From Pantoea sp. GD03673 (GTDB lineage: Bacteria; Pseudomonadota; Gammaproteobacteria; Enterobacterales; Enterobacteriaceae), in the NCBI RefSeq assembly GCF_029844725.1, contig NZ_JAOCKJ010000004.1, forward strand, positions 248,001 to 312,000: 64,000 bases of DNA. Direction: 5' to 3'. The position numbers and the translations under genes were made by a program. Below are positions 8,721-17,865 of this stretch, in pieces (within the stretch, counting starts at the first letter, position 1; each line of letters starts with the position of its first letter). The notes under the pieces are model-generated. The model was not told the origin of the DNA. It saw nothing but the letters and a program-made list of their open reading frames with translations, and made no database searches.

Positions 8721-9227
8721 ATGTCATCCAACGCCCCGGCCCGCATCGCCCTCGTTATGGGTTCCAGAAGTGACTGGGCCACCATGCAGTTCGCCGCTGA
8801 AATCCTCACCAGCCTGGACGTCCCTTTTCATGTTGAAGTGGTCTCGGCGCACCGCACCCCGGATAAACTGTTCAGCTTCGCCGAAACGGCAGCGGACAAC
8901 GGTTTCCAGGTGATTATTGCTGGCGCAGGTGGCGCAGCACATCTGCCGGGTATGCTGGCGGCTAAAACCCTGGTACCGGTGCTGGGTGTGCCGGTGCAGA
9001 GCGCGGCGCTGAGCGGCGTGGATAGCCTTTATTCAATTGTGCAGATGCCGCGCGGTATTCCGGTCGGTACGCTGGCGATTGGCAAAGCAGGTGCCGCCAA
9101 TGCCGCACTGCTGGCGGCGCAGATCCTGGCGCTGCACGACAGCGCGCTGGCTTCACGCCTGAATATCTGGCGTCAGAGCCAGACTGATGAGGTGCTGAAC
9201 CATCCCGATCCGCGGGTGGACGCATGA
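8721..9227 (+). CDS. purE: N5-carboxyaminoimidazole ribonucleotide mutase
   Basis: PurE (class I) converts N5-CAIR to CAIR in purine synthesis, acting with PurK. The 168-residue protein carries the phosphate-binding loop GSRSDWATM, the catalytic-histidine segment [12 protein letters not shown] and the glycine-rich [12 protein letters not shown] and [19 protein letters not shown] blocks that form the octameric active site. The start has an AGGAG ribosome site about 6 nt upstream. The stop overlaps the purK ATG by 4 nt. Transcription comes from the PurR-controlled promoter just upstream. Confidence 0.97.
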   Translation: MSSNAPARIALVMGSRSDWATMQFAAEILTSLDVPFHVEVVSAHRTPDKLFSFAETAADNGFQVIIAGAGGAAHLPGMLAAKTLVPVLGVPVQSAALSGVDSLYSIVQMPRGIPVGTLAIGKAGAANAALLAAQILALHDSALASRLNIWRQSQTDEVLNHPDPRVDA

Positions 9228-10288
9228 AGCCGGTTTGCGTACTGGGCAACGGCCAGTTAGGCCGTATGCTGCGTCAGGCGGGCGAGCCGCTGGGTATTGC
9301 CGTTTATCCGGTGGGACTGGATGCCGATCCTGCCGCACTGCCGATCGCCGACAGCGTGATCACAGCCGAGATTGAACGCTGGCCGGAAACCGCGCTGACG
9401 CGGGAGCTGGCGAGCCATTCGGCCTTCGTTAACCGTGAAATTTTTCCGCGTCTGGCCGATCGCCTGACGCAGAAACAGCTGCTGGATGAACTGGGACTGG
9501 CCACCGCGCCCTGGCAGTTGCTGGCGGACAAAAGTGAATGGCCAGTGGTGTTTGATGCCCTGGGCGAGCTGGCAATTGTGAAAAGCCGCACCGGCGGGTA
9601 CGACGGGCGGGGTCAGTGGCGTCTGCGTGCTGATGAAACTCACCAACTGCCGGATGCGTGCTACGGCGAATGTATCGTTGAGCAGGGCATCAACTTTTCC
9701 GGGGAAGTGTCACTGGTGGGCGCACGCGGTCACGATGGCACCGTCGTGTTCTACCCGCTGACGCATAACCTGCATCAGGACGGCATTCTGCGAACCAGCG
9801 TCGCGCTGCCGCAGGCGGATCAGGCTCAGCAGCAGCAGGCCGAAGCGATGCTGAGTGCTATCATGCAGGCGCTGAATTACACGGGCGTGATGGCGATGGA
9901 GTGCTTTGTGACGCCAGCTGGCTTACTGATCAATGAACTGGCCCCGCGTGTGCACAACAGTGGTCACTGGACGCAGAACGGTGCATCCATCAGCCAGTTT
10001 GAACTGCATCTGCGTGCCGTTCTTGGCCTGGCATTGCCGCAGCCGGTGGTATTTGCGCCCTCGGTGATGGTCAATCTGATCGGTACGGCGGTGAACCCTG
10101 ACTGGCTGCAGCAGCCGCTGGTGCATCTGCACTGGTATGACAAAGAGGTGCGTCAGGGGCGTAAAGTCGGCCATCTGAATCTGACCGACAGCGACACAGC
10201 GCGGCTTAAGGCAGCGCTGAATGCGCTGGTACCTCAGCTACCGGAAGAGTACGCCAGCGGCATCGCCTGGGCGGTTGAAACACTCTAA
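9224..10288 (+). CDS. purK: N5-carboxyaminoimidazole ribonucleotide synthetase
   Basis: PurK is an ATP-grasp enzyme that joins AIR, bicarbonate and ATP into N5-CAIR, the substrate of PurE. The 354-residue product begins [20 protein letters not shown] (N-terminal preATP-grasp nucleotide fold). It has the ATP-binding strand [15 protein letters not shown], the metal region [24 protein letters not shown] and the substrate segment [13 protein letters not shown]. Its ATG overlaps the purE stop by 4 nt, giving coupled, near-stoichiometric expression. A strong hairpin follows about 110 nt downstream. Confidence 0.97.
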   Translation: MKPVCVLGNGQLGRMLRQAGEPLGIAVYPVGLDADPAALPIADSVITAEIERWPETALTRELASHSAFVNREIFPRLADRLTQKQLLDELGLATAPWQLLADKSEWPVVFDALGELAIVKSRTGGYDGRGQWRLRADETHQLPDACYGECIVEQGINFSGEVSLVGARGHDGTVVFYPLTHNLHQDGILRTSVALPQADQAQQQQAEAMLSAIMQALNYTGVMAMECFVTPAGLLINELAPRVHNSGHWTQNGASISQFELHLRAVLGLALPQPVVFAPSVMVNLIGTAVNPDWLQQPLVHLHWYDKEVRQGRKVGHLNLTDSDTARLKAALNALVPQLPEEYASGIAWAVETL

Positions 10289-10395
10289 TCCCCCTCTGAT
10301 GGCTTTATCAGGCCGCTCAGAACGATTGAGCAGTGGCTAAGTCAAAGGCAGAGAGCGGTAACGGGAAACGATCGCAAAACGGCATTCCTTAAGCT

Positions 10396-10433
10396 CGTCA
10401 CGCGCCATCCCTGGCGCGTGACGCTTTACTTTT
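10396..10433 (+). terminator. hairpin downstream of purK
   Basis: Perfect 12-bp arms CGTCACGCGCCA (10396-10407) and TGGCGCGTGACG (10412-10423) with a TCCC loop, followed by CTTTACTTTTC. It is probably the purEK terminator, although the T-run is interrupted. The rest of the 233-nt gap to ybbP shows no gene. Confidence 0.6.
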
Positions 10434-10521
10434 CGTTACCCGCTTGCTGGTTCCGGGTGCGTTCTGGAGGGCGAGCGGATAATGTTTTTACAGCTGGATG
10501 AGAGCGAAACCCGGTTAACAC

Positions 10522-12939
10522 TCACGCCGCATCAAACTTCCTGAACAGTGCCTTCCCTTTCAGTAATCGTATTCCCAGCCAGCCGCCGCACAGCGATAAC
10601 AGCAGCGCACCACACAACGGCAGCGCCAGCCATAGCGTCCAGTCAGGCTGCCACGGGAAGTCGAAAATCCTGGTCTGTAATCCCCACAGCGCCGCTTCAG
10701 CCCCCACTGCCGCCGCCACGCCAGAAACCACGCCGAGCAGGGCAAATTCGCACCACAGCGTCGTGCGCAGCAGTCGTTTACCGGCACCCAGCGTGCGATA
10801 GACCACCAGCTCCTGCCGACGCTGCCGCATCCCGACCTGAATCTGCGCCAGCAGCAGCAACACGCCGCAGGCAGTGACCAGCACCACCATGATTTCCAGC
10901 GCCTGACTGACCTGCGTCAGCACCTGCCCGATCTGCCGCATGATGCTGCCAATATCCAGCAGACTCAGTGCCGGAAAAGCGCGGTTCAGCTGGGCCAGCA
11001 GAGCAGGATCAGCCTGCATGCGGAAGCTGGTGAGCCAGGTCTGCGGCTGGCTGTCGAGCGCTCCCGGCGGGAAGATGAAGAAGAAGTTTGGCTTCAGGCT
11101 TTCCCAGTCCACTTTACGCAGGCTGGTGATGCGGGCGCTGAAAGTCTGCGTATCGCCATCGAACGTCAGGGTATCGCCGAGCTTCAGTCCCAGCCGATCC
11201 GCCAGTTCCACTTCCATCGACACTTCCCCTGCCCCTGGCGGCCAGCTGCCTGCCACCAGCGGATTATGATCCGGGCGATCGGCCAGTGCCGTCAGGTTAA
11301 GCTCGCGGTTCAGGGCATTATCCTGTTTCGGATCGGCCGGTTTACCGTTGAGTTCGCTCAGCCGCACCCGCGCAATCGGATAAAAGGTTTCAGGTTTGAT
11401 CTGGTGCGTTTGCAGGAAATCACGCACCTGCGGCACCTGATCCGCCGTCATGTTCAGCAGGAAGAAGTTCGGGCTGTCTGCCGGTAACTGCTGCTGCCAG
11501 CGATCCAGCAGATCGCCACGCATGACCAGCAGCAACGCCAGCAGCATAAACGACAGCGAAAACGCGGCGAGCTGGCTCAGCGTCATGCCGGGCTGGCGCA
11601 GCAGCCGGTTGATCGCCAGCCGTAACGCCAGATTCCGCACCACCATCCGACGCAGCAGCAGCAGGGTTCCCCAGCCGAGTAACGCCAGCAATCCTGCCAG
11701 CACCACCACGCCCGCCAGTAACGCCCAGAGCATTTTACTGCCACCGACCAGCAGCGCTAACAGCGTCACGACAACCGCGCTCATCACCGGAATGTAAAAC
11801 TTCAGCGGCCAGAGATTGGCCACCGCATCACGCCGCAGTACCCGCAGCGGCTGCGTCGCCAGCAGCAGACGATAGGGACGCAGCCCCACCAGCAGCGAAA
11901 TCACAAACAGTGATCCCACCGCCCAGATCCAGGGCCAGAGACTCGCCGCCGGTAAGCTGGCAGGGAGAACCGGTTTCAGCATCGCCATCAGGATCGCTTC
12001 AACGCCCTGCCCGACCAGCCCACCAGCAATCGCCGCCAGCAGCAGTACCGCCAGCCACTGACCGATGATCAACCGCTGCAACGCGCCCTGCGTCGCGCCC
12101 AGCGTTTTCAGGACCGCCACCAGATCGTAGCGGCTGCGGCAATAGTGGCTCATGGCGACGGCCACAGCGGCAATTGCCAGCATCAGCGTCAGCAAGGCTG
12201 AGAGCAGCAAAAACTGCTGTGCGCGCTGCATCGAACGTCCCAGCGCATCTTCCGAGTTCTCCACGCTGATCCAGCGCTGGTCTGCCTTCAGCTGGGGCTG
12301 AATCCAGCGGTCATAGCTGGCCAGCTGCGCGGGATCACCAGAGAATTTATAGCGCCAGGTGATGCGGCTGCCAGGCTGAATCGCACCGGTTCTGGCGGCA
12401 TCCGCCAGATTAATCAGCAGACGTGGCGCCATTTCAAACGGGTTGAAGCCGCCGTCCGGCTCCTGGATCACTTCACCGCTGATGCGCAACCGGGTATCAC
12501 CCACTTCCAGCATGTCGCCAACGTTCAGATTCAGCAGTGCCATCAGGCGCGGTGCCGCCAGCGCGGTGCCTGCCTGGGGTCTCAGCCCCGGCGGCTGCGT
12601 CTGCAGCGTGCCAAACATCGGGTAGCGGTCATCCACCGCTTTAACGGCGGCGAGCTGAGGTGACTGATCGGCAAAGGTCATGGTCATAAAGGTCAGCTGA
12701 CGACTGACCGTCAGGCCGGTTTCCTTCGCCTTTTCTATCCAGGCTTCTGGTGCAGCACCACTGCTACGCAGCGTGCGGTCACCGGCCATAAAGTCACGGC
12801 TCTGCTGATTCAGCCCTTTTTCCATGCGATCGCTGATCGACCCCAGCGCCAGCACGCAGGCCACCGCCAGCGTCAGAGCCAGCCAGACAATCAACAGCGA
12901 GGGCGAGCGCCACTCGCGCCAGAACCAGCGCCAGATCAT
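10522..12939 (-). CDS. ybbP: ABC transporter permease YbbP (MacB/FtsX-like)
   Basis: A large inner-membrane permease of the type VII ABC (LolC/FtsX/MacB) superfamily, partner of the ATPase YbbA. The 805-residue product starts MIWRWFWREWRSPSLLIVW, close to E. coli YbbP. After the first membrane helix comes a periplasmic domain (PPGLRPQAGTALAAPRLMALL, GFNPFEMAPRLLINLAD), then FtsX-like helix bundles around SALLTLMLAIAAVAVAMSHY, and a second FtsX module near the end (VVLVTACGVLLLLAQIQVGM). The start at 12939 overlaps the ybbA stop by 4 nt; upstream in-frame codons to 12951 were rejected because E. coli begins at the same place. The physiological substrate is unknown; a role in lipid or thioesterase-linked export has only been suggested from context. 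Confidence 0.93.
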   Translation of the reverse strand: MIWRWFWREWRSPSLLIVWLALTLAVACVLALGSISDRMEKGLNQQSRDFMAGDRTLRSSGAAPEAWIEKAKETGLTVSRQLTFMTMTFADQSPQLAAVKAVDDRYPMFGTLQTQPPGLRPQAGTALAAPRLMALLNLNVGDMLEVGDTRLRISGEVIQEPDGGFNPFEMAPRLLINLADAARTGAIQPGSRITWRYKFSGDPAQLASYDRWIQPQLKADQRWISVENSEDALGRSMQRAQQFLLLSALLTLMLAIAAVAVAMSHYCRSRYDLVAVLKTLGATQGALQRLIIGQWLAVLLLAAIAGGLVGQGVEAILMAMLKPVLPASLPAASLWPWIWAVGSLFVISLLVGLRPYRLLLATQPLRVLRRDAVANLWPLKFYIPVMSAVVVTLLALLVGGSKMLWALLAGVVVLAGLLALLGWGTLLLLRRMVVRNLALRLAINRLLRQPGMTLSQLAAFSLSFMLLALLLVMRGDLLDRWQQQLPADSPNFFLLNMTADQVPQVRDFLQTHQIKPETFYPIARVRLSELNGKPADPKQDNALNRELNLTALADRPDHNPLVAGSWPPGAGEVSMEVELADRLGLKLGDTLTFDGDTQTFSARITSLRKVDWESLKPNFFFIFPPGALDSQPQTWLTSFRMQADPALLAQLNRAFPALSLLDIGSIMRQIGQVLTQVSQALEIMVVLVTACGVLLLLAQIQVGMRQRRQELVVYRTLGAGKRLLRTTLWCEFALLGVVSGVAAAVGAEAALWGLQTRIFDFPWQPDWTLWLALPLCGALLLSLCGGWLGIRLLKGKALFRKFDAA

Positions 12940-13622
12940 TGCTCCTCCCACAATTTACCGTCGCGCAGCCGCAGACGACGGTCACAGCGTGCCGCCAGTT
13001 GCTCGTCATGCGTCACCAGAATCAGCGTGGTGGCGAAGTCGCGGTTAAGGGAAAACAGCAGATCGGCGATGCGATCGCCGGTTTTACGATCGAGGTTTCC
13101 GGTGGGCTCATCGGCAAACAGCAGACCCGGACGGCCACTGAAGGCGCGGGCCAGCGCGACCCGCTGCTGCTCACCACCCGACAGCTGGGCCGGCAGATGA
13201 TGCAGACGTTCACCCAAGCCAAGCAGCGTCAGCAGTTCACGTGCCTGTTCGCGGCTCTGGCGGTCGCTGTCGCCGCGCAACAGTGACGGCAGTTGCACGT
13301 TCTCCTGCGCATTCAGGGTCGGCACCAGCATGAATGACTGAAAGACAAAGCCGACCTGACGGGCACGCAGGGCCGCACGCTGCTCTTCGTTCATCTGGTG
13401 CAGTGGCTGGCCCAGCAGATGAACTTCACCGCTGCTGCCATCGTCCAGCCCGGCCAGAATGCCCAGCAGGGTTGACTTACCGGAACCGGACTCGCCAATT
13501 AACGCAATGGTCTCGGCTGGTTTGACAACCAACTCAACTCCGGTAAGGATGGTTAACTGATGCTCTCCCTGACCGACGGACTTAGTAAGATGATGAACTT
13601 CAACAATGTTTTCCGCTGGCAT
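12936..13622 (-). CDS. ybbA: ABC transporter ATP-binding protein YbbA
   Basis: The ATPase of the YbbAP transporter, 228 residues as in E. coli and related to LolD/MacB ATPases. Walker A is [13 protein letters not shown], the signature is LSGGEQQRVALARAF, Walker B LLFADEPTGNLD and the switch histidine LVTHDEQLAA. The N-terminus (MPAENIVEVHHLTKSVGQGE) matches the E. coli protein almost exactly, supporting the start at 13622. That start lies inside the divergent tesA gene, so the first 33 nt of ybbA overlap the first 33 nt of tesA on the other strand. The stop overlaps ybbP by 4 nt. Confidence 0.95.
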   Translation of the reverse strand: MPAENIVEVHHLTKSVGQGEHQLTILTGVELVVKPAETIALIGESGSGKSTLLGILAGLDDGSSGEVHLLGQPLHQMNEEQRAALRARQVGFVFQSFMLVPTLNAQENVQLPSLLRGDSDRQSREQARELLTLLGLGERLHHLPAQLSGGEQQRVALARAFSGRPGLLFADEPTGNLDRKTGDRIADLLFSLNRDFATTLILVTHDEQLAARCDRRLRLRDGKLWEEQ

Positions 13623-14216
13623 TATCCCTTCCTGTTATTGATTCTTCTGATGGTGTCGCGTCTTGCTGCTGCAGATACCCTGATGGTGCTGGGCGACAGC
13701 CTGAGTGCGGGCTATCGCATGTCGGCCACCGAAGCCTGGCCCAGCCTGCTTAATAAGCAATGGCAGCAGAAACCTAAAATCGTCAACGCCAGCATCAGCG
13801 GCGATACAGCCGCACAGGGGCTGGCGCGCCTGCCTGCACTATTAAAACAGCATCAGCCCCAATGGGTGTTAATCGAACTGGGCGGTAATGATGGCCTGCG
13901 CGGTTTCCCGCCCGACGCTATCGCGCAGAATCTGAGTAAAGTCATCAACGATGTTAAAGCCGCCAATGCGAAGCCACTGCTGATGCAGATCCGCCTGCCA
14001 GCTAACTATGGCCGCCGCTACACGGAGGCGTTCAGCGGCATCTATCCCGGACTCGCCCAGCAGCATGACATACCGCTGGTGCCCTTTTTCATGGAGCAGG
14101 TTTACCTGAAACCCGAGTGGATGCAGCAGGATGGCATTCATCCTAATCCTGATGCTCAGCCGTTTATCGCCGGATTAATGGCGAAAGAACTGGCCCCCTT
14201 AGTTAAGCAGCCGTAG
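13590..14216 (+). CDS. tesA: acyl-CoA thioesterase I / protease I / lysophospholipase L1
   Basis: TesA is a periplasmic SGNH hydrolase acting on acyl thioesters, lysophospholipids and some peptide esters. From ATG 13590 the protein is 208 residues, identical in length to E. coli TesA and beginning MMNFNNVFRWHYPFLLLI. A signal peptide runs to RLAAA before DTLMVLGDS. The four SGNH blocks are visible: GDSLSAGY (nucleophile Ser), ISGDTAAQG, LGGNDGLRG and the catalytic DGIHPNPDAQ. The 5' end overlaps the start of divergent ybbA by 33 nt, so each promoter must lie inside the other gene. Confidence 0.96.
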   Translation: MMNFNNVFRWHYPFLLLILLMVSRLAAADTLMVLGDSLSAGYRMSATEAWPSLLNKQWQQKPKIVNASISGDTAAQGLARLPALLKQHQPQWVLIELGGNDGLRGFPPDAIAQNLSKVINDVKAANAKPLLMQIRLPANYGRRYTEAFSGIYPGLAQQHDIPLVPFFMEQVYLKPEWMQQDGIHPNPDAQPFIAGLMAKELAPLVKQP

Positions 14217-14246
14217 CGCGCCTGGATGCGCAAAAAGGGTAAAGAA

Positions 14247-15020
14247 ATGCAAAAAACGATTCTGATTACAGGCTGTTCCAGCGGTATTGGCCTGGTTGCC
14301 GCGCACGATTTGCTGGTGCGGGGTTACCGGGTGATCGCCGCCTGCCGCAAAGCCGACGACGTCGCCCGCATGAACACGCTGGGTTTTACCGGCTTACAGC
14401 TGGATCTTGACGATCCGCAGAGCGTGGATCAGGCTGCGGACGCGGTGCTCGCACTCTGTGATAACCGTCTGGCCGCGCTATTTAACAATGCAGGATTTGG
14501 CCTCTATGGCCCGCTGCGAACCCTTACCCGTCAGCAGCTTGAACATCAGTTTTCCAGCAACTTTTTTGGTGTACATCAGCTGACGCTGCGGCTGTTACCT
14601 GCGCTGCAGGCCAGCGGCGATGGCCGCATTATTAACACCAGTTCGGTGCTGGGACTGATCTCCACGCCTGGCCGGGGTGCCTATGCCGCCAGTAAATATG
14701 CGCTGGAAGCATGGAGCGATGCGCTGCGGCTTGAAGTGCGCAGCAGCGGCATCCGCGTCAGTCTGATTGAACCCGGTCCGATTGAGACCCGCTTTACCGA
14801 CAATGTGACGCAGGGCGAACAGCATAACCCGGTGCGTAATCCCGGCATAGCGGCCCGCTTTACCCTGCCACCGGAAGCCATTCTGCCTAAACTTCGTCAT
14901 GCACTCGAGCATAAACATCCACGTTTACGCTATCCGGTGACGCTGGTCGCACACGTAATGAGCCTGCTGAAACGGTTACTGCCTGGCTGGATGCTGGATC
15001 GCATTTTGCGCAGCCATTAA
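14247..15020 (+). CDS. ybbO: SDR family oxidoreductase YbbO
   Basis: A short-chain dehydrogenase/reductase of about 257 residues. The N-terminal Rossmann motif is [26 protein letters not shown] follows, and the catalytic serine-tyrosine-lysine set lies in [22 protein letters not shown]. coli YbbO is an NADP-dependent aldehyde reductase; the natural substrate here is inferred, not shown. The start at 14247 (MQKTILITG) was chosen because it follows AAGGGT at a normal spacing. An in-frame ATG at 14226 would add seven residues. It lies 30 nt downstream of tesA on the same strand, so cotranscription is likely. Confidence 0.9.
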   Translation: MQKTILITGCSSGIGLVAAHDLLVRGYRVIAACRKADDVARMNTLGFTGLQLDLDDPQSVDQAADAVLALCDNRLAALFNNAGFGLYGPLRTLTRQQLEHQFSSNFFGVHQLTLRLLPALQASGDGRIINTSSVLGLISTPGRGAYAASKYALEAWSDALRLEVRSSGIRVSLIEPGPIETRFTDNVTQGEQHNPVRNPGIAARFTLPPEAILPKLRHALEHKHPRLRYPVTLVAHVMSLLKRLLPGWMLDRILRSH

Positions 15021-15099
15021 TCAGCCAGGCGCAATAGCGCTTGAAGCCGGGCCCGTTGGCCCCATATTCTTAGAACACTTTTTGCAAAGAGACTTATCC

Positions 15100-15957
15100 A
15101 TGTCACCACATGCTTCGATCATCGACATCAACGAATCTAACCTGCAGCAGACCCTTGAGCAGTCGATGCAGCTGCCGGTGCTGTTCTACTTCTGGTCTGA
15201 GCGCAGCCAGCACTGTCTGGAACTGACACCTGTGCTGGAGCGCCTGGCACAGGAGTACGCGGGTCAGTTTATTCTCGCAAAACTGGACTGTGATAAAGAG
15301 CAAAGGGTGGCGTCGCAGTTTGGTCTGCGTTCAATCCCGACCGTTTATCTGTTCCAGGATGGTCAGCCGGTTGACGGCTTCCAGGGGCCGCAGCCAGAAG
15401 ACGCGATCCGCGCGCTGCTGGAAAAAGTGCTGCCGCGTGAAGAGGAGCTTAAAGCACAGCAGGCGATGGTGCTGATGCAGGAAGGTAAACCGCTGGAGGC
15501 GCTGCCACTGTTAAAAGAGGCGTGGCAGCTGAGCAACCAGTCAAGTGAGATCGGTTTCCTGCTGGCTGACGTGCTGATCACGCTGAACCGCAGCGATGAA
15601 GCAGAAGCCGTTCTGAAAGTGGTGCCATTGCAGGATCAGGATACCCGCTATCAGAGCCTGATGGCGCAGATCGATCTGCTGAAACAGGCCGCCGACACGC
15701 CGGAAATTCAGCAGCTTCAGGCCGAGCTGGAGGCTGACCCGACTAACGCCGGGCTGGCTGCTAAACTCTCGTTACAGCTGCATCAGGTGGGCCGTAATGA
15801 AGAAGCACTGGAACTGCTGTTCAGCTTCCTGAAATCCGACCTTAACGCCGCTGATGGCCAGGCACGTAAAATGCTGCAGGAGATTCTTGCTGCACTGGGT
15901 ACCGGCGATGCACTGGCTGCGCGTTATCGTCGCCAGCTCTATTCCCTGCTGTACTGA
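15100..15957 (+). CDS. cnoX: chaperedoxin CnoX (YbbN)
   Basis: CnoX is a thioredoxin-fold plus TPR protein that works as a holdase under hypochlorite stress, protects cysteines by mixed disulfides and passes clients to GroEL and DnaK. The 285 residues start with [20 protein letters not shown]; the active-site position reads WSERSQHC, with a single cysteine rather than CxxC, as in E. coli. The cis-proline loop is [16 protein letters not shown]-like repeats follow from about residue 118 ([20 protein letters not shown]) to the C-terminal [11 protein letters not shown]. The start at 15100 follows AAAGAGA; an upstream TTG at 15082 was rejected. Confidence 0.95.
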   Translation: MSPHASIIDINESNLQQTLEQSMQLPVLFYFWSERSQHCLELTPVLERLAQEYAGQFILAKLDCDKEQRVASQFGLRSIPTVYLFQDGQPVDGFQGPQPEDAIRALLEKVLPREEELKAQQAMVLMQEGKPLEALPLLKEAWQLSNQSSEIGFLLADVLITLNRSDEAEAVLKVVPLQDQDTRYQSLMAQIDLLKQAADTPEIQQLQAELEADPTNAGLAAKLSLQLHQVGRNEEALELLFSFLKSDLNAADGQARKMLQEILAALGTGDALAARYRRQLYSLLY

Positions 15958-16015
15958 CCAGCAGCACCACGGGCCGAAGCGACTCGGCCCGTTAATCTGA
16001 CAATGTGGAGGTTGT

Positions 16016-16930
16016 ATGATAACTGTTATTCCTGCCCTGATTATTCTGGCACTGGCGGCGGTCTGGGCGACCGTCAAGATCGTGCCACAAGGTTTTCAAT
16101 GGACGGTTGAGCGCTTTGGCCGCTATACCCGCACCCTGCAGCCGGGCTTAAGCCTGGTCGTACCGTTCATGGATCGTGTCGGTCGTAAGATCAACATGAT
16201 GGAACAGGTACTGGATATCCCCTCGCAGGAGATCATCTCCAAAGACAATGCCAACGTCACCATCGATGCAGTCTGCTTTATTCAGGTCGTTGACCCGGCG
16301 CGTGCCGCCTATGAAGTCAGCAATCTTGAGCAGGCCATTCTGAACCTCACCATGACCAACATGCGTACCGTGCTTGGCAGCATGGAGCTGGACGAAATGC
16401 TGTCACAACGCGACAGCATTAACACCCGGCTGCTGCACATCGTGGATGAAGCGACCAATCCGTGGGGCGTCAAGATCACCCGTATTGAGATTCGCGACGT
16501 GCGTCCGCCGCAGGAGCTGGTTGGTGCGATGAATGCCCAGATGAAAGCGGAGCGCACCAAGCGTGCCGATATTCTGACAGCCGAAGGGGTAAGACAGGCG
16601 GCGATCCTGCGGGCTGAAGGAGAGAAGCAGTCGCAAATTCTTAAAGCAGAAGGTGAACGTACATCGGCGTTCCTGCAGGCAGAAGCGCGTGAACGTCAGG
16701 CGGAAGCGGAAGCTAACGCCACGAAAATGGTCTCGGAAGCGATCGCCGCAGGTGATATTCAGGCCATCAACTACTTTGTGGCGCAGAAGTACACCGATGC
16801 GCTGCAAAAAATCGGCGAAGGCAACAACAGCAAAGTCGTGATGATGCCGCTGGAGGCGAGCAGCCTGCTGGGTTCGATTGCGGGTATCGGTGAGCTACTG
16901 AAGGAATCACGCTCCGAGTCGAAACGCTGA
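16016..16930 (+). CDS. qmcA: SPFH-domain membrane protein QmcA
   Basis: A stomatin/prohibitin-type SPFH protein of 304 residues anchored in the inner membrane by one N-terminal helix ([20 protein letters not shown]). The SPFH core begins [21 protein letters not shown] and includes the conserved segment [18 protein letters not shown] long charged helix rich in AEGE/AEAR repeats (about 190-240) gives the oligomerising coiled coil. QmcA is a quality-control partner of FtsH-HflKC in E. coli. GGAGG precedes the ATG. The stop shares one base with ybbJ, its usual NfeD-like partner. Confidence 0.95.
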   Translation: MITVIPALIILALAAVWATVKIVPQGFQWTVERFGRYTRTLQPGLSLVVPFMDRVGRKINMMEQVLDIPSQEIISKDNANVTIDAVCFIQVVDPARAAYEVSNLEQAILNLTMTNMRTVLGSMELDEMLSQRDSINTRLLHIVDEATNPWGVKITRIEIRDVRPPQELVGAMNAQMKAERTKRADILTAEGVRQAAILRAEGEKQSQILKAEGERTSAFLQAEARERQAEAEANATKMVSEAIAAGDIQAINYFVAQKYTDALQKIGEGNNSKVVMMPLEASSLLGSIAGIGELLKESRSESKR

Positions 16931-17376
16931 TGCTGGTCGACATTATCGCTCATCCGCACTGGTTCTGGCTGACGCTGGGTGGATTACTGCTGGCAGCGGA
17001 GATGCTGGGCACCAGCGGTTATCTGCTGTGGAGCGGACTGGCGGCGGTTATCGTTGGTATCTGTGAGTGGCTGGTGCCGGTGAGCTGGACGACGCAGGGT
17101 TCCCTGTTTGCCGTGCTGACGCTGGTCTGCGTTTTCCTGTGGTACCGCTGGATGCGCCACCGTGAAACGCGTCAGCGTCCCAATGCCCTGAACCAGCGCG
17201 GCAGTCAGATGATCGGGTTACACCTGACGCTGGATACCGCGCTGCATAACCGCACCGGACACGTGCGCATCGGGGACAGCAGCTGGCGGGTTGAGGCGGA
17301 GCAGGATCTGCCTGCGGGCACACCGGTGGTCGTGGCTGGCATTGAGGGGATCACGCTGCGGATTCAGCCACGCTGA
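16930..17376 (+). CDS. ybbJ: NfeD-like membrane protein YbbJ
   Basis: A 148-residue short NfeD-type protein with membrane segments near residues 9-28, 33-50 and 57-74 and a C-terminal OB-like beta domain ([24 protein letters not shown] split by the usual turn). NfeD proteins partner SPFH proteins, and this gene starts one base inside the qmcA stop, so the two are coupled. Its 3' end overlaps the convergent cueR gene by 13 nt, leaving no room for a separate terminator. Its function in membrane-protein quality control is inferred from the QmcA pairing. Confidence 0.92.
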   Translation: MLVDIIAHPHWFWLTLGGLLLAAEMLGTSGYLLWSGLAAVIVGICEWLVPVSWTTQGSLFAVLTLVCVFLWYRWMRHRETRQRPNALNQRGSQMIGLHLTLDTALHNRTGHVRIGDSSWRVEAEQDLPAGTPVVVAGIEGITLRIQPR

Positions 17377-17768
17377 CCGCAACACCCGGCCAGGTTATTG
17401 ATGATCGGGCATTCTGCGCCCTCATCGCCCGGACAGGCGTCTGCCAGCGCCAGCAGGCGATTGCGCATGGCATGCAGCTCTTCAATGTGCGCCGCAATTT
17501 CATCCGCTTTTTGCAGGGTACGGGCTTTCACATCGGCACTGTGGCGCGACGGGTTATTAAACAGCGCCACCAGTTCGCGACACTCATCCAGCGTGAAGCC
17601 CACCTGTCGCGCCTGACGTAACAGGTTCAGTTCATCCAGATGGTGACCGTCGTAATGGCGGTAACCATTTTCACTGCGCAACGGCGGTGTCACCACCCCT
17701 TTCTCTTCGTAAAAACGAATCGCCTTGCTGGTCAGTCCGGTCTTTTTTGCCACATCGCTGATGTTCAT
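17364..17768 (-). CDS. cueR: copper efflux regulator CueR (MerR family)
   Basis: CueR senses Cu(I), Ag(I) and Au(I) at very low levels and activates copA by DNA distortion. The 134-residue protein begins [20 protein letters not shown] (winged-helix), followed by the dimerisation helix and the metal loop [15 protein letters not shown], whose two cysteines match the Cu ligands Cys112 and Cys120 of E. coli. The C-terminal CCGQRG resembles E. coli. The start at 17768 sits 6 nt from an AAGGGG site; the ATG at 17774 is too close to that site. The gene is divergent from copA across the shared operator and overlaps ybbJ at its 3' end. Confidence 0.96.
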   Translation of the reverse strand: MNISDVAKKTGLTSKAIRFYEEKGVVTPPLRSENGYRHYDGHHLDELNLLRQARQVGFTLDECRELVALFNNPSRHSADVKARTLQKADEIAAHIEELHAMRNRLLALADACPGDEGAECPIINNLAGCCGQRG

Positions 17769-17778
17769 TTTCATCCCC

Positions 17779-17809
17779 TTGACCTTCCCCTTGATGGAAG
17801 GTTTATGCT
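17779..17809 (+). promoter_or_regulatory. CueR-controlled copA promoter with a 19-bp spacer
   Basis: -35 TTGACC (17779-17784) and -10 TATGCT (17804-17809) are 19 bp apart, the over-long spacer typical of MerR-family promoters. Between them lies the dyad ACCTTCC (17782-17788) and GGAAGGT (17796-17802), nearly identical to the E. coli copA CueR box. Activation by Cu(I)-CueR follows from the established mechanism. Confidence 0.95.
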
Positions 17810-17865
17810 TAAGCATGAGTCGAAACTGACCAATCGGTCAAATGGGATCACAGAAGGAGTTGATT

